DNA of 64,000 nucleotides from assembly GCF_036346875.1 (NCBI RefSeq), contig NZ_CP107852.1, positions 4,774,001 through 4,838,000 on the forward strand, read 5' to 3'. This DNA comes from Nocardia sp. NBC_00508 (lineage in GTDB: Bacteria; Actinomycetota; Actinomycetes; Mycobacteriales; Mycobacteriaceae). The notes beneath the pieces are model-generated. The model was not told the origin of the DNA, searched no databases, and saw only the letters and a list, made by a program, of their open reading frames with translations. The translations under genes and the position numbers were made by a program. The stretch's first letter is position 1; each line of letters begins with the position of its first letter. This document shows, piece after piece, positions 7,409-16,040 of this stretch.

Positions 7409-9055
7409 ATGTTCCGTCGTTTCACGACCTACGGGCCCGCCACGGCGCCGCAGGTGGATGATCTGGTGGCCGGCGCGCTGCCGGACCGGGTGCAGATCGC
7501 GCATGAGCGGTTGGCGCACCAGGACGATCCGGCACTGCTGGAAGCATTGTCGGAGCGTGAGCTGGCCGCGTCCCGCGAGTTGGCTGAGCTGGTGCGTGAC
7601 CATGAGCGCCATGAGCAGCGAGCGCGTATCCAAGCGGCGGCCGACGCCGCGGAGCGGGTGCGGCGCACGGCAGCCGAGTTGGCCGAACGCGAGGCCGCCG
7701 ACCTGCTGCGGGCCGCGCAGGCGATCGGGGAGCAGCGGCACAGCAGCAGCCCGCATGCGAAAGTCGCTCGTCTGCACCAGCGCAAACCGCGTGTGCTGGG
7801 GCTGCTCGCCGGTGTGGTCGCGTTCTCGATGCTGTTCTCCGCGGTCACGGTGCAGCAGAACATCGCGCCCACCGGCGGTATGGCCAATCCGATGTGGTGG
7901 CTGTCCTACGGCCTGGAAGCCCTGATCAGCGCGGTTCTCGTCGCGCTGATGCTGTCCACCGCCGATACCGCCGAATGGGGTGTGATCGACCGGCTGTGGC
8001 AGGTGTACACCGTCGAGGGCGTCCTGCTGACAGCGAGCATCGCGCTGAACACGTTCCCCTACTTCAGAGCAGGCGACGTGGCGGGCATCGGGATCCATAT
8101 GATCGCGCCGATCATGATCGGCGTCGCGCTCGTCACCCACCGCCTCGTCGCCGAGCGATATGGGAGCGCGATCGAACAGGCGACCGCGGCCGTGCCCGAC
8201 CACGAAGATCTCCAGGAGCGGTTGGCGGCGCTCACCCAGGTCGGCGGAGCCGCAAACCAGATCCTGCCGAGCATCCTCATCCAGCCCACGACCGCTGGCG
8301 GAGCCGGCGGGCACCCGGCCGGTGCTCCGGAGCAGTCCGCCGACGCTACGGAGGACCCGGCTGTCCCGATGCCGCCTCCCGCCGGCGGCCGTGAGCACGA
8401 ACAGGGCAGCACGGCTACCACTGCGGAGCAGTCCACCGCGCGGGCTGAAGTCGCGGCGTTTTCCGCCGATCCCGCGGTACCCGCGCCACCGTTCACTGAG
8501 CTGTGGCTGGCCACAACACCGCTGCCGACGGCCCAGCAGCCCACCGCGGTGAACTCGAACGGTGTGGCAGCCCCTGCCGGTGCGGATGAGGCCGAGCTGG
8601 ATGCACGATTGGCGGCGGCGGTGCGAAAGACACTGCACCGGATCCGGATCAGCGAGCAGGCGGAGCCCGTCGAGGGCTCGGCGGAGCGCGCCCCCGATGC
8701 CCCGTCCGAGCGGGCCAACCCGGATCCCGAAGAGGCGGAAGACGAGCCGGTCGCGTCGGCGGAAGTGGCCGAGACGCACCCGGAATCGAACGCGGGAGAC
8801 GCGTGGGAGCCGATTACCGTGCGCTCGGCCGAGGACCGCGCACCGAGCGCGAGTGACAACGATCGCGCTCCCCACCTGGACACATTGATGGCGGCCGGAT
8901 CGATCGCGCGCGAAACCGCCGACACCCCCGTCGCGACCGCACCACATGCGGCCGAACAGCCTGATAACCGAACTCAGAACGGTCGCCGCGGAGCGATGGA
9001 GGTTCAGGTCACGCCGGCGAGGCCGGATATCCGGATGGACGCACCGGTGCCATAG
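7409..9055 (+). CDS. Coiled-coil, four-helix membrane protein with disordered C-terminal tail
   Basis: A 548-residue protein of unknown family. Residues about 40-110 are an Ala/Glu/Arg-rich probable coiled coil. Four probable membrane helices follow: about 129-147, 163-182, 199-217 and 223-243. Residues about 255-548 are Pro/Ala/Glu-rich and look disordered. The chosen ATG at 7409 has a GGAAAGG site upstream; the frame is open further upstream but without a better start. Its layout recalls membrane proteins of actinobacterial conjugative elements or ESX-associated loci, but no specific family was recognised. It follows the transglycosylase-domain gene and is probably co-transcribed with it. 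Confidence 0.6.
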   Translation: MFRRFTTYGPATAPQVDDLVAGALPDRVQIAHERLAHQDDPALLEALSERELAASRELAELVRDHERHEQRARIQAAADAAERVRRTAAELAEREAADLLRAAQAIGEQRHSSSPHAKVARLHQRKPRVLGLLAGVVAFSMLFSAVTVQQNIAPTGGMANPMWWLSYGLEALISAVLVALMLSTADTAEWGVIDRLWQVYTVEGVLLTASIALNTFPYFRAGDVAGIGIHMIAPIMIGVALVTHRLVAERYGSAIEQATAAVPDHEDLQERLAALTQVGGAANQILPSILIQPTTAGGAGGHPAGAPEQSADATEDPAVPMPPPAGGREHEQGSTATTAEQSTARAEVAAFSADPAVPAPPFTELWLATTPLPTAQQPTAVNSNGVAAPAGADEAELDARLAAAVRKTLHRIRISEQAEPVEGSAERAPDAPSERANPDPEEAEDEPVASAEVAETHPESNAGDAWEPITVRSAEDRAPSASDNDRAPHLDTLMAAGSIARETADTPVATAPHAAEQPDNRTQNGRRGAMEVQVTPARPDIRMDAPVP

Positions 9056-9170
9056 GGATTCGGGCTGATGCGCGAGTGCGAACACGGTGGCGAGTAGGAA
9101 ACCGGTGCCCAGCGCCCGAGTCAGTCTGCCGTGCGGCGAAACTACGTGTACCGCTTCGGTATTCGCGCCT

Positions 9171-9665
9171 TCAGAGCACCTGCTCGACGTGGTAGGCGAC
9201 GCCGCCCTCCACCACGTAGCCCGATCCGATGCAGACGATGTCGTTGAGCCAGGAATACCGGCTCGAGCCGGTTTCGAACAGCGGATTCGTCCGGAAGTAG
9301 TAGCGCGACGGGTCGACCTGGGATTTCTTGACCGGATCCGCGAGCTCGGCCCGCACCTCCGGTGGTGTGACCCACCGGCCGCCGTAGCTCATGTGCACCA
9401 GCTCGTCGTCGTGGGTGCGCAGGGTCAGCCGCACGTCCAGCGCCATCGTGCCGTCCGGCCGGAACAAGGCCAAGTCGCCGCCGCCGGCTACCACGTCACC
9501 GCGAAGTTTCGGCCCTTCGAACGACCCACCGGCCGCACCGAACAGAATTCGGCGACCGAGGGGACCGGCGCCGAAATCCAATCGCGGGTTCAGATTCACG
9601 ACGACATCGAATAATGGGGTTGTCGCAATCGTGCCGACGGGCTGCACGCGCGCGTCCACGGTCAT
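9171..9665 (-). CDS. DUF3237-domain protein
   Basis: A 164-residue protein with the hallmarks of DUF3237: an early strand pair around LFDVVVNLNPRLDFGAGPLGRRILFGAAGGSFEG, the GDVVAGGGDLALFRPDGTMALDVRLTLRTHDDELVHMSYGG core, and a YYFRTNPLFETG...YSWLNDIVCIGSG C-terminal part. The fold is a beta barrel; family members occur beside catabolic enzymes and no activity is firmly known. Its ATG overlaps the stop codon of the SnoaL-like gene by 4 bases, so the two form one operon with the SnoaL gene first. Control is probably through the palindrome in that gene's promoter. Confidence 0.82.
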   Translation of the reverse strand: MTVDARVQPVGTIATTPLFDVVVNLNPRLDFGAGPLGRRILFGAAGGSFEGPKLRGDVVAGGGDLALFRPDGTMALDVRLTLRTHDDELVHMSYGGRWVTPPEVRAELADPVKKSQVDPSRYYFRTNPLFETGSSRYSWLNDIVCIGSGYVVEGGVAYHVEQVL

Positions 9666-10150
9666 GGTCGATCTCCGATCTCGAGTTCCTGGCTCGCGAC
9701 TTCGCCGAAGAGTCTGCGCCGCACCGCATCTGTGGAGACACCGGACTGTGCGCACAGGACCGACAGGTCGAAGCAGAACCGTTCGCCGGCGATCAGATCG
9801 TCGGCGAAGGTGAACTGGATGAACACCGGCACCTGCGCACGTCTGCCGTTGGGTTCGACGCCGAATCGATTGCCGGTCATGGTCATCCACGCGGTTCCCC
9901 AGCAAACCAAGGTCTCGCCGTCGTCCGCGTGACCGTTCAGCTCGACGTGATAGTCCGGGAACGAGGCGAAGAACCTCGCCAGGGCCCTTTCGTTCTCCGC
10001 CCGGCCTCGGGCCGTTGTCCCGAATGCCGGTGTCTCCAACACCATCCCGGGGTGCAGGAGCCGCATGGCCGCGGGCAGGTCCTGCTTACTCTTCGCAACG
10101 GCCAAGGCTTGCGCCAATTCGACCATGCGCTGGCTCTCCATGCTGAACAT
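9662..10150 (-). CDS. SnoaL-like (NTF2-fold) protein
   Basis: A 162-residue NTF2-fold protein similar to SnoaL-type polyketide cyclases and ester-cyclase-like proteins. Recognisable parts are the N-terminal helix, LLHPGMVLETPAFGTTARGRAENERALARFFASFPDYHVE, and the strand region with VPVFIQFTFADDLIAGERFCFD. The His/Asp residues that act as acid/base in SnoaL cannot be assigned with confidence. It is the first gene of a two-gene operon with the DUF3237 gene. A TetR-like palindrome lies exactly between its -35 and -10 elements. The role is probably in metabolism of a small organic compound. Confidence 0.75.
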   Translation of the reverse strand: MFSMESQRMVELAQALAVAKSKQDLPAAMRLLHPGMVLETPAFGTTARGRAENERALARFFASFPDYHVELNGHADDGETLVCWGTAWMTMTGNRFGVEPNGRRAQVPVFIQFTFADDLIAGERFCFDLSVLCAQSGVSTDAVRRRLFGEVASQELEIGDRP

Positions 10151-10189
10151 CCCTTCGATCGACTGCCCGCTCTAACCGGTGCGAACTAA

Positions 10190-10218
10190 ATAATACGGTC
10201 GACCGTATGTATTGACAA
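10190..10218 (-). promoter_or_regulatory. Promoter of the SnoaL/DUF3237 operon with a 16-bp palindromic operator
   Basis: On the minus strand the -35 TTGTCA (10218-10213) and -10 TATTAT (10195-10190) have an ideal 17-base spacer. A perfect 16-bp palindrome, ATACGGTCGACCGTAT at 10193-10208, overlaps the -10 and most of the spacer. This is the standard arrangement for repression by a TetR-family protein. No tetR gene lies next to it. Confidence 0.7.
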
Positions 10219-10225
10219 CTGCGGA

Positions 10226-10405
10226 ATGGCGTCCGGGTGCCGCGACGCGGAAGTGCGGTGGACCATGGAGGCCAACACCCGATACGAGCTCAATGTCGGT
10301 GCCTGGGCTTTCGCCGAGGCACATCAGGGCATCGGGGGCGCCGGAGTGAACTCGCAGATCGACGCGAAAATCACCTTCATGAGCCTGTGGCAACAACCTG
10401 CGTAA
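10226..10405 (+). pseudogene. Possible remnant of a protein-coding gene (59 codons)
   Basis: A 59-codon + strand frame with the strong third-position GC bias of real genes here. It encodes a beta-strand-like peptide with segments RWTMEANTRYELNVGAWAFA and NSQIDAKITFMSLWQQPA. There is no ribosome binding site at its ATG, and it starts just after the SnoaL-operon promoter. It reads like the C-terminal end of a longer lost gene. The family was not recognised; a genuine small gene is the alternative. Confidence 0.3.
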
Positions 10406-10483
10406 CGGACGACCGACCGAGACCGCTACCGGTCGAGACTCTTCCGGTCGACCCGCGGACGGAACGCACGTAGCGTCGAATTC

Positions 10484-11878
10484 GTGAAAGTTCCCGCACA
10501 CCTGCCCACGACCGCGGGCGAGCTGCGCTCGGCCGGATATCTGCCGCGTGGGGTGAAGACCGAGATTCGCGAGAACCTACTGGCTCTGCTGGGTTCCGGC
10601 GGCGATCCGTGGCCCGGCATCGTCGGGTTCGACCGGACCGTTGTGCCGCAGTTGGAACGCGCATTGCTCGCCGGTCACGACGTCGTCTTGCTGGGGGAGC
10701 GCGGTCAGGGCAAGACCCGGCTGCTGCGCACCCTGGCCGGCCTGCTCGACGAGTGGACGCCCGTGATCGCGGGCGCCGAACTGGGCGAGCACCCGCTCGA
10801 CCCGATCAGCCCGCAAGGTCGCCGGCTGGCCGCCGAGTTGGGCGACGAGCTGCCCGTCGCGTGGCGACACCGCTCGGAGCGCTACGCGGAGAAGCTCGCG
10901 ACACCGGACACGTCCGTCGGTGACTTGATCGGCGACGTCGATCCGGTGAAAGTGGCCGAGGGTCGCAGTCTCGGCGATCCGGAGACCATCCATTTCGGGC
11001 TCGTGCCGCGCGCCCATCGCGGCATCGTCGCGATCAACGAGTTGCCCGATCTCGCCGAACGCATCCAGGTCGCGCTGCTGAACGTCATGGAGGAACGCGA
11101 CATCCAGGTCCGCGGCTACACTCTGCGCCTGCCGCTGGACGTGCTGCTCGTCGCGACCGCCAACCCGGAGGACTACACCAACCGCGGCCGGATCATCACG
11201 CCGCTGAAAGACCGGTTCGGCGCCGAGATCCGTACCCACTACCCGCTCAGCGTCGAGGCCGAGGTGGCCCTCGTGCGTCAGGAAGCCGAACTGGTGGCCG
11301 AGGTGGGCGATCCGCTGATCGAGGTGCTGGCCAGGTTCGTGCGGCAACTGCGTGAATCATCCGCGATCGACCAGCGGTCGGGGGTGTCCGCGCGGTTCGC
11401 GGTCGCCGCGGCCGAAACAGTGGCCGCCGCCGCCCTGCGCAGGTCCGCGGTGACCGGGGAGCATCCCGCCGTCGCCCGGCCCGTCGATCTCGAATCCGTG
11501 CCGGCGGTGTTGCGTGGCAAGCTGGAGTTCGAGTCCGGCGAAGAGGGGCGAGAGCAGGAACATCTCACCCACCTGCTGCGGCGCTCGTTCTCCGAGACGG
11601 CGCGGGCGCTGCTCGGCGGACTGAACCTGCGGCCGTTGGCGGAGGCGGTCGGCGATGGTCATCTGGTCACCACCGGCGAACGCGTGCCGGGTGCGGAAGT
11701 CCTGTCCGCGTTGCCCGAGCTTCCCGTACTGCACCAGGTCGCCGGTCGGCTCGGCGTCGACGCCGCCGATCCGCCGCCTCGGATCGCCTCGGCCGTCGAA
11801 TTCGCTTTGGAGGCCCTGTTTCTGGCCCGCCAGATCGCCAAGGACTCCGACGACGGCATGGCGGTGTACGGCCGATGA
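10484..11878 (+). CDS. MoxR/magnesium-chelatase-like AAA+ ATPase
   Basis: A 464-residue AAA+ ATPase of the MoxR/Mg-chelatase branch, equivalent in size and order to M. tuberculosis Rv0958. Walker A is GERGQGKT (71-78). Walker B and sensor 1 correspond to HRGIVAINELPDLAERIQVALLNVMEERDIQVRG and LVATANPEDYTNRGRI. MoxR ATPases act as chaperones that load cofactors or remodel partners together with a von Willebrand A protein, and the next gene encodes exactly such a partner. The start is GTG at 10484. It is separated from the VWA gene by only 19 bases. The physiological target is unknown. Confidence 0.85.
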   Translation: MKVPAHLPTTAGELRSAGYLPRGVKTEIRENLLALLGSGGDPWPGIVGFDRTVVPQLERALLAGHDVVLLGERGQGKTRLLRTLAGLLDEWTPVIAGAELGEHPLDPISPQGRRLAAELGDELPVAWRHRSERYAEKLATPDTSVGDLIGDVDPVKVAEGRSLGDPETIHFGLVPRAHRGIVAINELPDLAERIQVALLNVMEERDIQVRGYTLRLPLDVLLVATANPEDYTNRGRIITPLKDRFGAEIRTHYPLSVEAEVALVRQEAELVAEVGDPLIEVLARFVRQLRESSAIDQRSGVSARFAVAAAETVAAAALRRSAVTGEHPAVARPVDLESVPAVLRGKLEFESGEEGREQEHLTHLLRRSFSETARALLGGLNLRPLAEAVGDGHLVTTGERVPGAEVLSALPELPVLHQVAGRLGVDAADPPPRIASAVEFALEALFLARQIAKDSDDGMAVYGR

Positions 11879-11897
11879 CCGCTCCCGGCGAGGCATC

Positions 11898-13850
11898 GTG
11901 ACCTCCCCCGATCGCTACTCCTACGGGCCCTATCACGACGGGCCCGATCCGCTGGCGCCTCCGCTCGACCTGCGGGAGGCGCTGGACCGGATCGGGCGCG
12001 AGGTGATGGAGGGCAGTTCGCCGCGCAGCGCACTGCAGGAACTGTTGCGGCGCGGTACCCGCACGATGCCCGGGCTGGAGGAGCTGACCCGCCGAGTGTG
12101 GCAGCGCCGCTCGGAGATCTCTCGGCGGCACCGGCTGGACGGCACCTTGCAGCAGGTCCGCGAGCTGCTGAACGAGGCTCTGGACGCCGAACGCGGCGCC
12201 CTGTTTCCCGATCCGTCCGACGACGCCAGGTTCGCCGAAGCACAGCTGGACGCATTGCCGTCGAGCACGGCCGCCGCCGTCAACGAGCTCGCCGACTACC
12301 GCTGGCGATCCGAGACCGGCCGGGAGAACTACCAGAAGATCCGCGACCTGCTCGGCCGGGAACTGCTGGAATCCCGTTTCCAGGGCATGAAACAGGCCTT
12401 GCGGAACACCACGACCGAGGACGTCGAGCGGGTCCGGCGCATGATGTCCGACTTGAACGACCTGCTCGCGGCCCATGCGCGAGGTGAGAACACCGAGCCT
12501 CGGTTCGCCGATTTCATGGCCGAGCACGGCGAGTTCTTCCCGGAGAACCCGCGCGACACCGAGGAACTGATCGACGCGCTCGCCGCCCGCGCCGCCGCGG
12601 CGCAACGCATGCTGAACTCGATGTCCGAGCAGCAGCGCGCGGAGCTGGCCGAGCTGATCGGCCAAGCGTTCGGCGATCCGCGGATCGCCCAGCAGATAGC
12701 CGCGCTGGACGCGAATCTGCGGGCGCTGCGTCCGGGCGAGGACTGGGTCTCCGGGCGGCGGTTTCGCGGCGAAGACCCGTTGGGGCTCGGTGCAGGCGCG
12801 CAGGCCCTGCAGGACCTCGCCGAACTGGACGCGCTCGCCGAGCAGCTGGCCCAGTCCTACCCCGGTGCCAGGTTGGAGGACATCGACCTGGATGCCCTGA
12901 CCCGTCATCTCGGCGAAGACGCGAGCGTGGACGCGGGCCGGCTGGCCGAGTTGGAGCGAGAACTGCGCAGGCAAGGGCTGTTCGAACGCGCGCAAGACGG
13001 CTCGCTTCGGTTGACGCCCAAGGCTTTGCGGCGACTCGGCGAGGTCGCGCTGCGCGATGTCGTCGGCCGGTTGCGGTCTCGGCGCGGCGAGCGGGACACG
13101 GCCTTGGCCGGTGCGGCCGGCGAGCCGACCGGAGCGTCGCGAGCGTGGCGGTTCGGCGACACCGAGCCGTGGGACGTGTCGCGCACCGTGCGCAACGCCG
13201 TGCTGCGATCGGCGTCGACGGGCAGTCGCCGTGTCACACTGGATGTTTCCGACGTCGAGATCATGGAAACCGAGCAGCGGTCCAGGGCGGCCGTGGCGCT
13301 GTGCGTCGACACGTCCTGGTCGATGGTGCAGGACGGCCGCTGGGTGCCGATGAAGCGCACCGCCCTCGCCCTGCACCAACTGATCGGCACCCGGTTTCGT
13401 TCCGACGCGCTGAGCGTGATCACGTTCGGCCGGTATGCCACGACAGTCGACATCGGCGAACTGACCGCGTTGGAAGGCGTGTGGGAGCAGGGCACCAACC
13501 TGCACCACGCACTCCTGCTTGCCGCGGCGCACCTGCGCAGGCATCCGGATGCGGTGCCCGTCGTGCTCGTCGTCACCGACGGCGAGCCCACGGCCCATCT
13601 GGAGCCGGACGGCGAGGCGTTTTTCGACTGGCCGCCTGATCCGCGCACCCTGACCGTGACGATGGCTCAGGTCGACGCGCTGGCCAAGCTCGGCGCGTCG
13701 GTAACGGTGTTCATGCTCGGCGAGAGCCCGAGGCTGGCCGCGTTCGTCGACCTGATGGCGCGCCGCAGTGGTGGCCGCGTCGTAGCACCCGACCTGGACG
13801 GGCTCGGCGCCGCACTGGTCAGCGACTACTTGCGCGGGAGACGCGGTTGA
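11898..13850 (+). CDS. VWA-domain (CoxE/BchD-like) partner of the MoxR ATPase
   Basis: A 650-residue protein, the counterpart of Rv0959. Residues 1 to about 420 are helical and charged. Residues about 460-645 are a von Willebrand factor A domain with a complete MIDAS site: DTSWS at D471/S473/S475 and TDGEPT with D561. The GTG at 11898 gives a natural N-terminus (TSPDRYSYGPYHDGPDP); the frame is open upstream only because it overlaps the ATPase gene. In MoxR systems the VWA protein binds the target through its metal site and the ATPase remodels it. No membrane segment or signal peptide is visible. Confidence 0.85.
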   Translation: MTSPDRYSYGPYHDGPDPLAPPLDLREALDRIGREVMEGSSPRSALQELLRRGTRTMPGLEELTRRVWQRRSEISRRHRLDGTLQQVRELLNEALDAERGALFPDPSDDARFAEAQLDALPSSTAAAVNELADYRWRSETGRENYQKIRDLLGRELLESRFQGMKQALRNTTTEDVERVRRMMSDLNDLLAAHARGENTEPRFADFMAEHGEFFPENPRDTEELIDALAARAAAAQRMLNSMSEQQRAELAELIGQAFGDPRIAQQIAALDANLRALRPGEDWVSGRRFRGEDPLGLGAGAQALQDLAELDALAEQLAQSYPGARLEDIDLDALTRHLGEDASVDAGRLAELERELRRQGLFERAQDGSLRLTPKALRRLGEVALRDVVGRLRSRRGERDTALAGAAGEPTGASRAWRFGDTEPWDVSRTVRNAVLRSASTGSRRVTLDVSDVEIMETEQRSRAAVALCVDTSWSMVQDGRWVPMKRTALALHQLIGTRFRSDALSVITFGRYATTVDIGELTALEGVWEQGTNLHHALLLAAAHLRRHPDAVPVVLVVTDGEPTAHLEPDGEAFFDWPPDPRTLTVTMAQVDALAKLGASVTVFMLGESPRLAAFVDLMARRSGGRVVAPDLDGLGAALVSDYLRGRRG

Positions 13851-13918
13851 AAGATCTGCATGCGGCTCGCAGCAGGGATTCAGGTCACGGCGCGGCCGGT
13901 TCCCTCTACACTGAGCGC

Positions 13919-14257
13919 GTGTCTGTTCGTCGGCTCGTCGCTGTGTCCCTGTTCGCCTTGCTGACCCCGCTCGCGGCTGCCTGCACGGCAGAAGGGCAGG
14001 GTACGAAGACCGACTGCGCTGTGAGTGGTTGCACGGTCACGTTCGCTCGTGGTGTGGACGCCAAGGCGAGCATTCTCGGCATCGAGGCCAAACTCCTTGC
14101 GGTGAACGGCAATCTGGTCACTCTTTCGGTCGCTGGTCAGGAGGTCACCGTTCCGGTCGGGGAAACCCAGTCCGCGGACGGGCGCACCGTCACGGTGCAG
14201 GAACTCACCAATGACAAGGTCGTGGTCAAGATTTCCACCGGCCTCACGGGCGGCTGA
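13919..14257 (+). CDS. Small putative lipoprotein
   Basis: A 112-residue exported protein. Residues 1-21 are a signal sequence with a VRR n-region and a leucine/alanine-rich core ending in LAAAC, so C22 is the probable lipidated cysteine. The mature part contains two further cysteines (KTDCAVSGC) that could form a disulphide, and a beta-rich body (VTFARGVDAKASILGIEAKL ... VTVPVGETQSADGRTVTVQEL). No family was recognised. The GTG at 13919 gives the best signal peptide; the frame runs open to 13847. It lies 68 bases after the VWA gene and may be co-transcribed with it. Confidence 0.65.
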   Translation: MSVRRLVAVSLFALLTPLAAACTAEGQGTKTDCAVSGCTVTFARGVDAKASILGIEAKLLAVNGNLVTLSVAGQEVTVPVGETQSADGRTVTVQELTNDKVVVKISTGLTGG

Positions 14258-14793
14258 CGCCCTCCACTCGTTGTTCGCGCGTCGATTCGCCCGACCGATA
14301 TCGAGCGGCGGCAGCCGGGGCCATGGGCCAACTGCCGCTCCGGATAGAACGGGTCTGCTGGCATGCCATCGTGGCCGGTGCGCGGAATCGGCTGCGCGCC
14401 GCGCCGGCAAGGAACCGGCTGCACCTGGCCGGTCCGGCAATTGCAGGCCGATGACTACAAGACGAGTCGACCCGTGGGCAGCGGCCCTGGAAGTCGGGCG
14501 GCGAAGCTACTGCGTCTGCGTCACGGTAGATCTCGCATGCGTTCTCGATGGCGAGAGTCGCGCGATGTAACCCGTAGCGGAGCCGAAGCAACTGAGCGGC
14601 AGTTTCAAGGATTCGCATGAAAACCGAAAGGTATTGAATACCAATAGGTATTGAATACCGAATGGTATTTCTGCCCTTCTTCCAGGGGAATCGGTTTTTA
14701 CCGGAAATTTCTCCCGGATTTGCTGTGCAACGCCAGGGTTTCGTGTGTAGCGTCTGGAACCCGTAAACACCCGCACATGACAAGTGGTGGCGC
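14258..14793. other. Intergenic region upstream of the Roadblock cassette
   Basis: About 535 bases with no supported gene. Apart from the 17-bp repeat array at 14630-14669, it holds a short imperfect inverted repeat near 14700-14717 (CCGG ... CCGG around an AT-rich centre). Open frames here are short and lack recognisable families. Confidence 0.5.
14630..14669. repeat. 17-bp spaced repeat array upstream of the Roadblock cassette
   Basis: GGTATTGAATACC, itself an inverted repeat (GGTAT/ATACC around TGA), occurs at 14630-14642 and 14647-14659. A half copy GGTATT occurs at 14664-14669. The copies are spaced at exactly 17 bases. The block is far more AT-rich than its surroundings and ends about 125 bases before the first Roadblock gene. 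It looks like a multi-site operator for an unknown regulator. Confidence 0.7.
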
Positions 14794-15183
14794 GTGATCG
14801 GTATTGACGGCTGTCTGAAACGCATCATGGATATTCCCGGTGCGCGCAGTGTGACGTTGGTGGACGGCGCGAGCGGCCTGGCGATCGCCGCGGCCGGGGT
14901 GCACGAGCTGGTCGACCAGCACGAGGACGCCGCGGCCACCACCGACGTGGTGCGCGCGGTGCTCGGCTGCCCGGCGCTGTCCACCGGACGCGACGGCGAC
15001 GACGTCACCGAAATCATCGTCTGCGGGATGAGTGGTTATCACTTGCTGAATCTGGTGAACGGCGACTTCGACGGGCGGCTTTTCGTGCACGTGTTGTTCG
15101 ACGAGGACACCGGGAATCTGGCCATGGCGCGATTCCAGCTCCGCGGAATTCTCGCCGAATTGGCTGAGGACGGTCTCGGGTGA
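14794..15183 (+). CDS. Roadblock/LC7-domain protein 1
   Basis: A 129-residue protein that appears to be a complete Roadblock/LC7 domain. It has an N-terminal helix (IDGCLKRIMDIPGARSVTLVD), a beta meander with SGLAIAAAG, a central helix (DAAATTDVVRAVLGC), and a C-terminal EIIVCGMSGYHLLNLVNG ... LFVHVLFDEDTGNLAMARFQL region. In bacteria such domains regulate small GTPases (MglB-MglA; CvnB in Streptomyces conservons). Here no GTPase or histidine kinase is adjacent. The GTG start lacks a strong ribosome binding site. It is the first of four tightly packed genes. Confidence 0.75.
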   Translation: MIGIDGCLKRIMDIPGARSVTLVDGASGLAIAAAGVHELVDQHEDAAATTDVVRAVLGCPALSTGRDGDDVTEIIVCGMSGYHLLNLVNGDFDGRLFVHVLFDEDTGNLAMARFQLRGILAELAEDGLG

Positions 15184-16040
15184 CGGTCATGGGTGTTGAT
15201 CTCGCGGTCGAATTGCGGCGACTGGAGAAGGAAGGAAGCACCGGCGTGCTGCACGCGGGCGACGGCGCATTTCATCTCGCTGAAGGCGCGGTAGTGTCCG
15301 CCGACTGCCGTCGCACGACCGGATTGGACCGGTTGGTGGTCGAGGCGGGCGTGGCGACCGCCGAGGACTGGCAGCGTGCCGGAGCCGGGGACCCCGGCCG
15401 CGTGCTGGGGCGGCCACGGCTGGAAACCCTGGCACTGCTGTCGGTGTTCGATGCCGCCTACTTTCTGCTGGCCTCGCGCACCGTCCCAGAGTTCCGGCCC
15501 GCGCCGCCGCATTGGCTCGCGCCGGTGTGCCATATCGCGCCGGATGCGCTTGTGCACGAATGCGCCCGGCGCGGCGATCCGGAGTCCGGGCCATGGCCCG
15601 CAGACCTGGTCGACCGTGCCCCGGTCGTGCCCGTCCGCCGGGTGCGGCGTCGGCGGGTGGTGCTCACCGGCGGCCAGGCCGAGGTGCTGGCCGCCGCCGA
15701 TGCCCGGCGCAGTGTCGCGGCGATCGGCCGTGAACTCGGCCGCACCACTTATGGCTGTCTGGTGGCGGTGCGGGATCTGACCGCGGTGGGGCTGATCGAG
15801 CCACCCGTCGCGAGGCTCGCTCCGGTGGCGGCTGAGCCGATCGTCCTGGCCGCGCCGATGGCCGCTGAGCCGGAAGCGTTAGTTCCTGTTCCTGTTCCTG
15901 GGCCTGCCGGTGCCCCCGGTCGGCTGCCTCGACGCCGGGTGCGGCAACCGGCCGCACCGGTTCCCGTCCCGGACCGCTTGGAGCTTCCGGACCGCGACCT
16001 ACTCGTCCGCCTGCGGGCGGCTTTGGAGGAGTTCGCGTGA
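15180..16040 (+). CDS. Regulatory protein of the Roadblock cassette (DUF4388-like N-terminus, winged-helix-like middle)
   Basis: A 286-residue protein starting in a 4-base GTGA overlap with the first Roadblock gene. Residues about 1-60 (ELRRLEKEGSTGVLHAGDGAFHLAEGAVVSADC) resemble DUF4388/PATAN-type domains linked to bacterial signalling. Residues about 160-210 (GGQAEVLAAADARRSVAAIGRELGRTTYGCLVAVRDLTAVGLIEPP) look like a winged helix. A Val/Pro-rich linker with a short DNA repeat of GTTCCT (about 15880-15900) follows, then a C-terminal helix. A DNA-binding or scaffold role between the Roadblock proteins is inferred. Remote homology is not certain. Confidence 0.6.
   Translation: MTVMGVDLAVELRRLEKEGSTGVLHAGDGAFHLAEGAVVSADCRRTTGLDRLVVEAGVATAEDWQRAGAGDPGRVLGRPRLETLALLSVFDAAYFLLASRTVPEFRPAPPHWLAPVCHIAPDALVHECARRGDPESGPWPADLVDRAPVVPVRRVRRRRVVLTGGQAEVLAAADARRSVAAIGRELGRTTYGCLVAVRDLTAVGLIEPPVARLAPVAAEPIVLAAPMAAEPEALVPVPVPGPAGAPGRLPRRRVRQPAAPVPVPDRLELPDRDLLVRLRAALEEFA

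Noticed and set aside
7325..9085. 586-codon minus-strand frame opposite the membrane protein
   Set aside because: High GC keeps the antisense frame open; the + strand has the coding bias, a ribosome binding site and membrane helices.
11667..13598. 643-codon minus-strand frame opposite the VWA gene
   Set aside because: Shadow; no domain, and the + strand has an intact MIDAS site.
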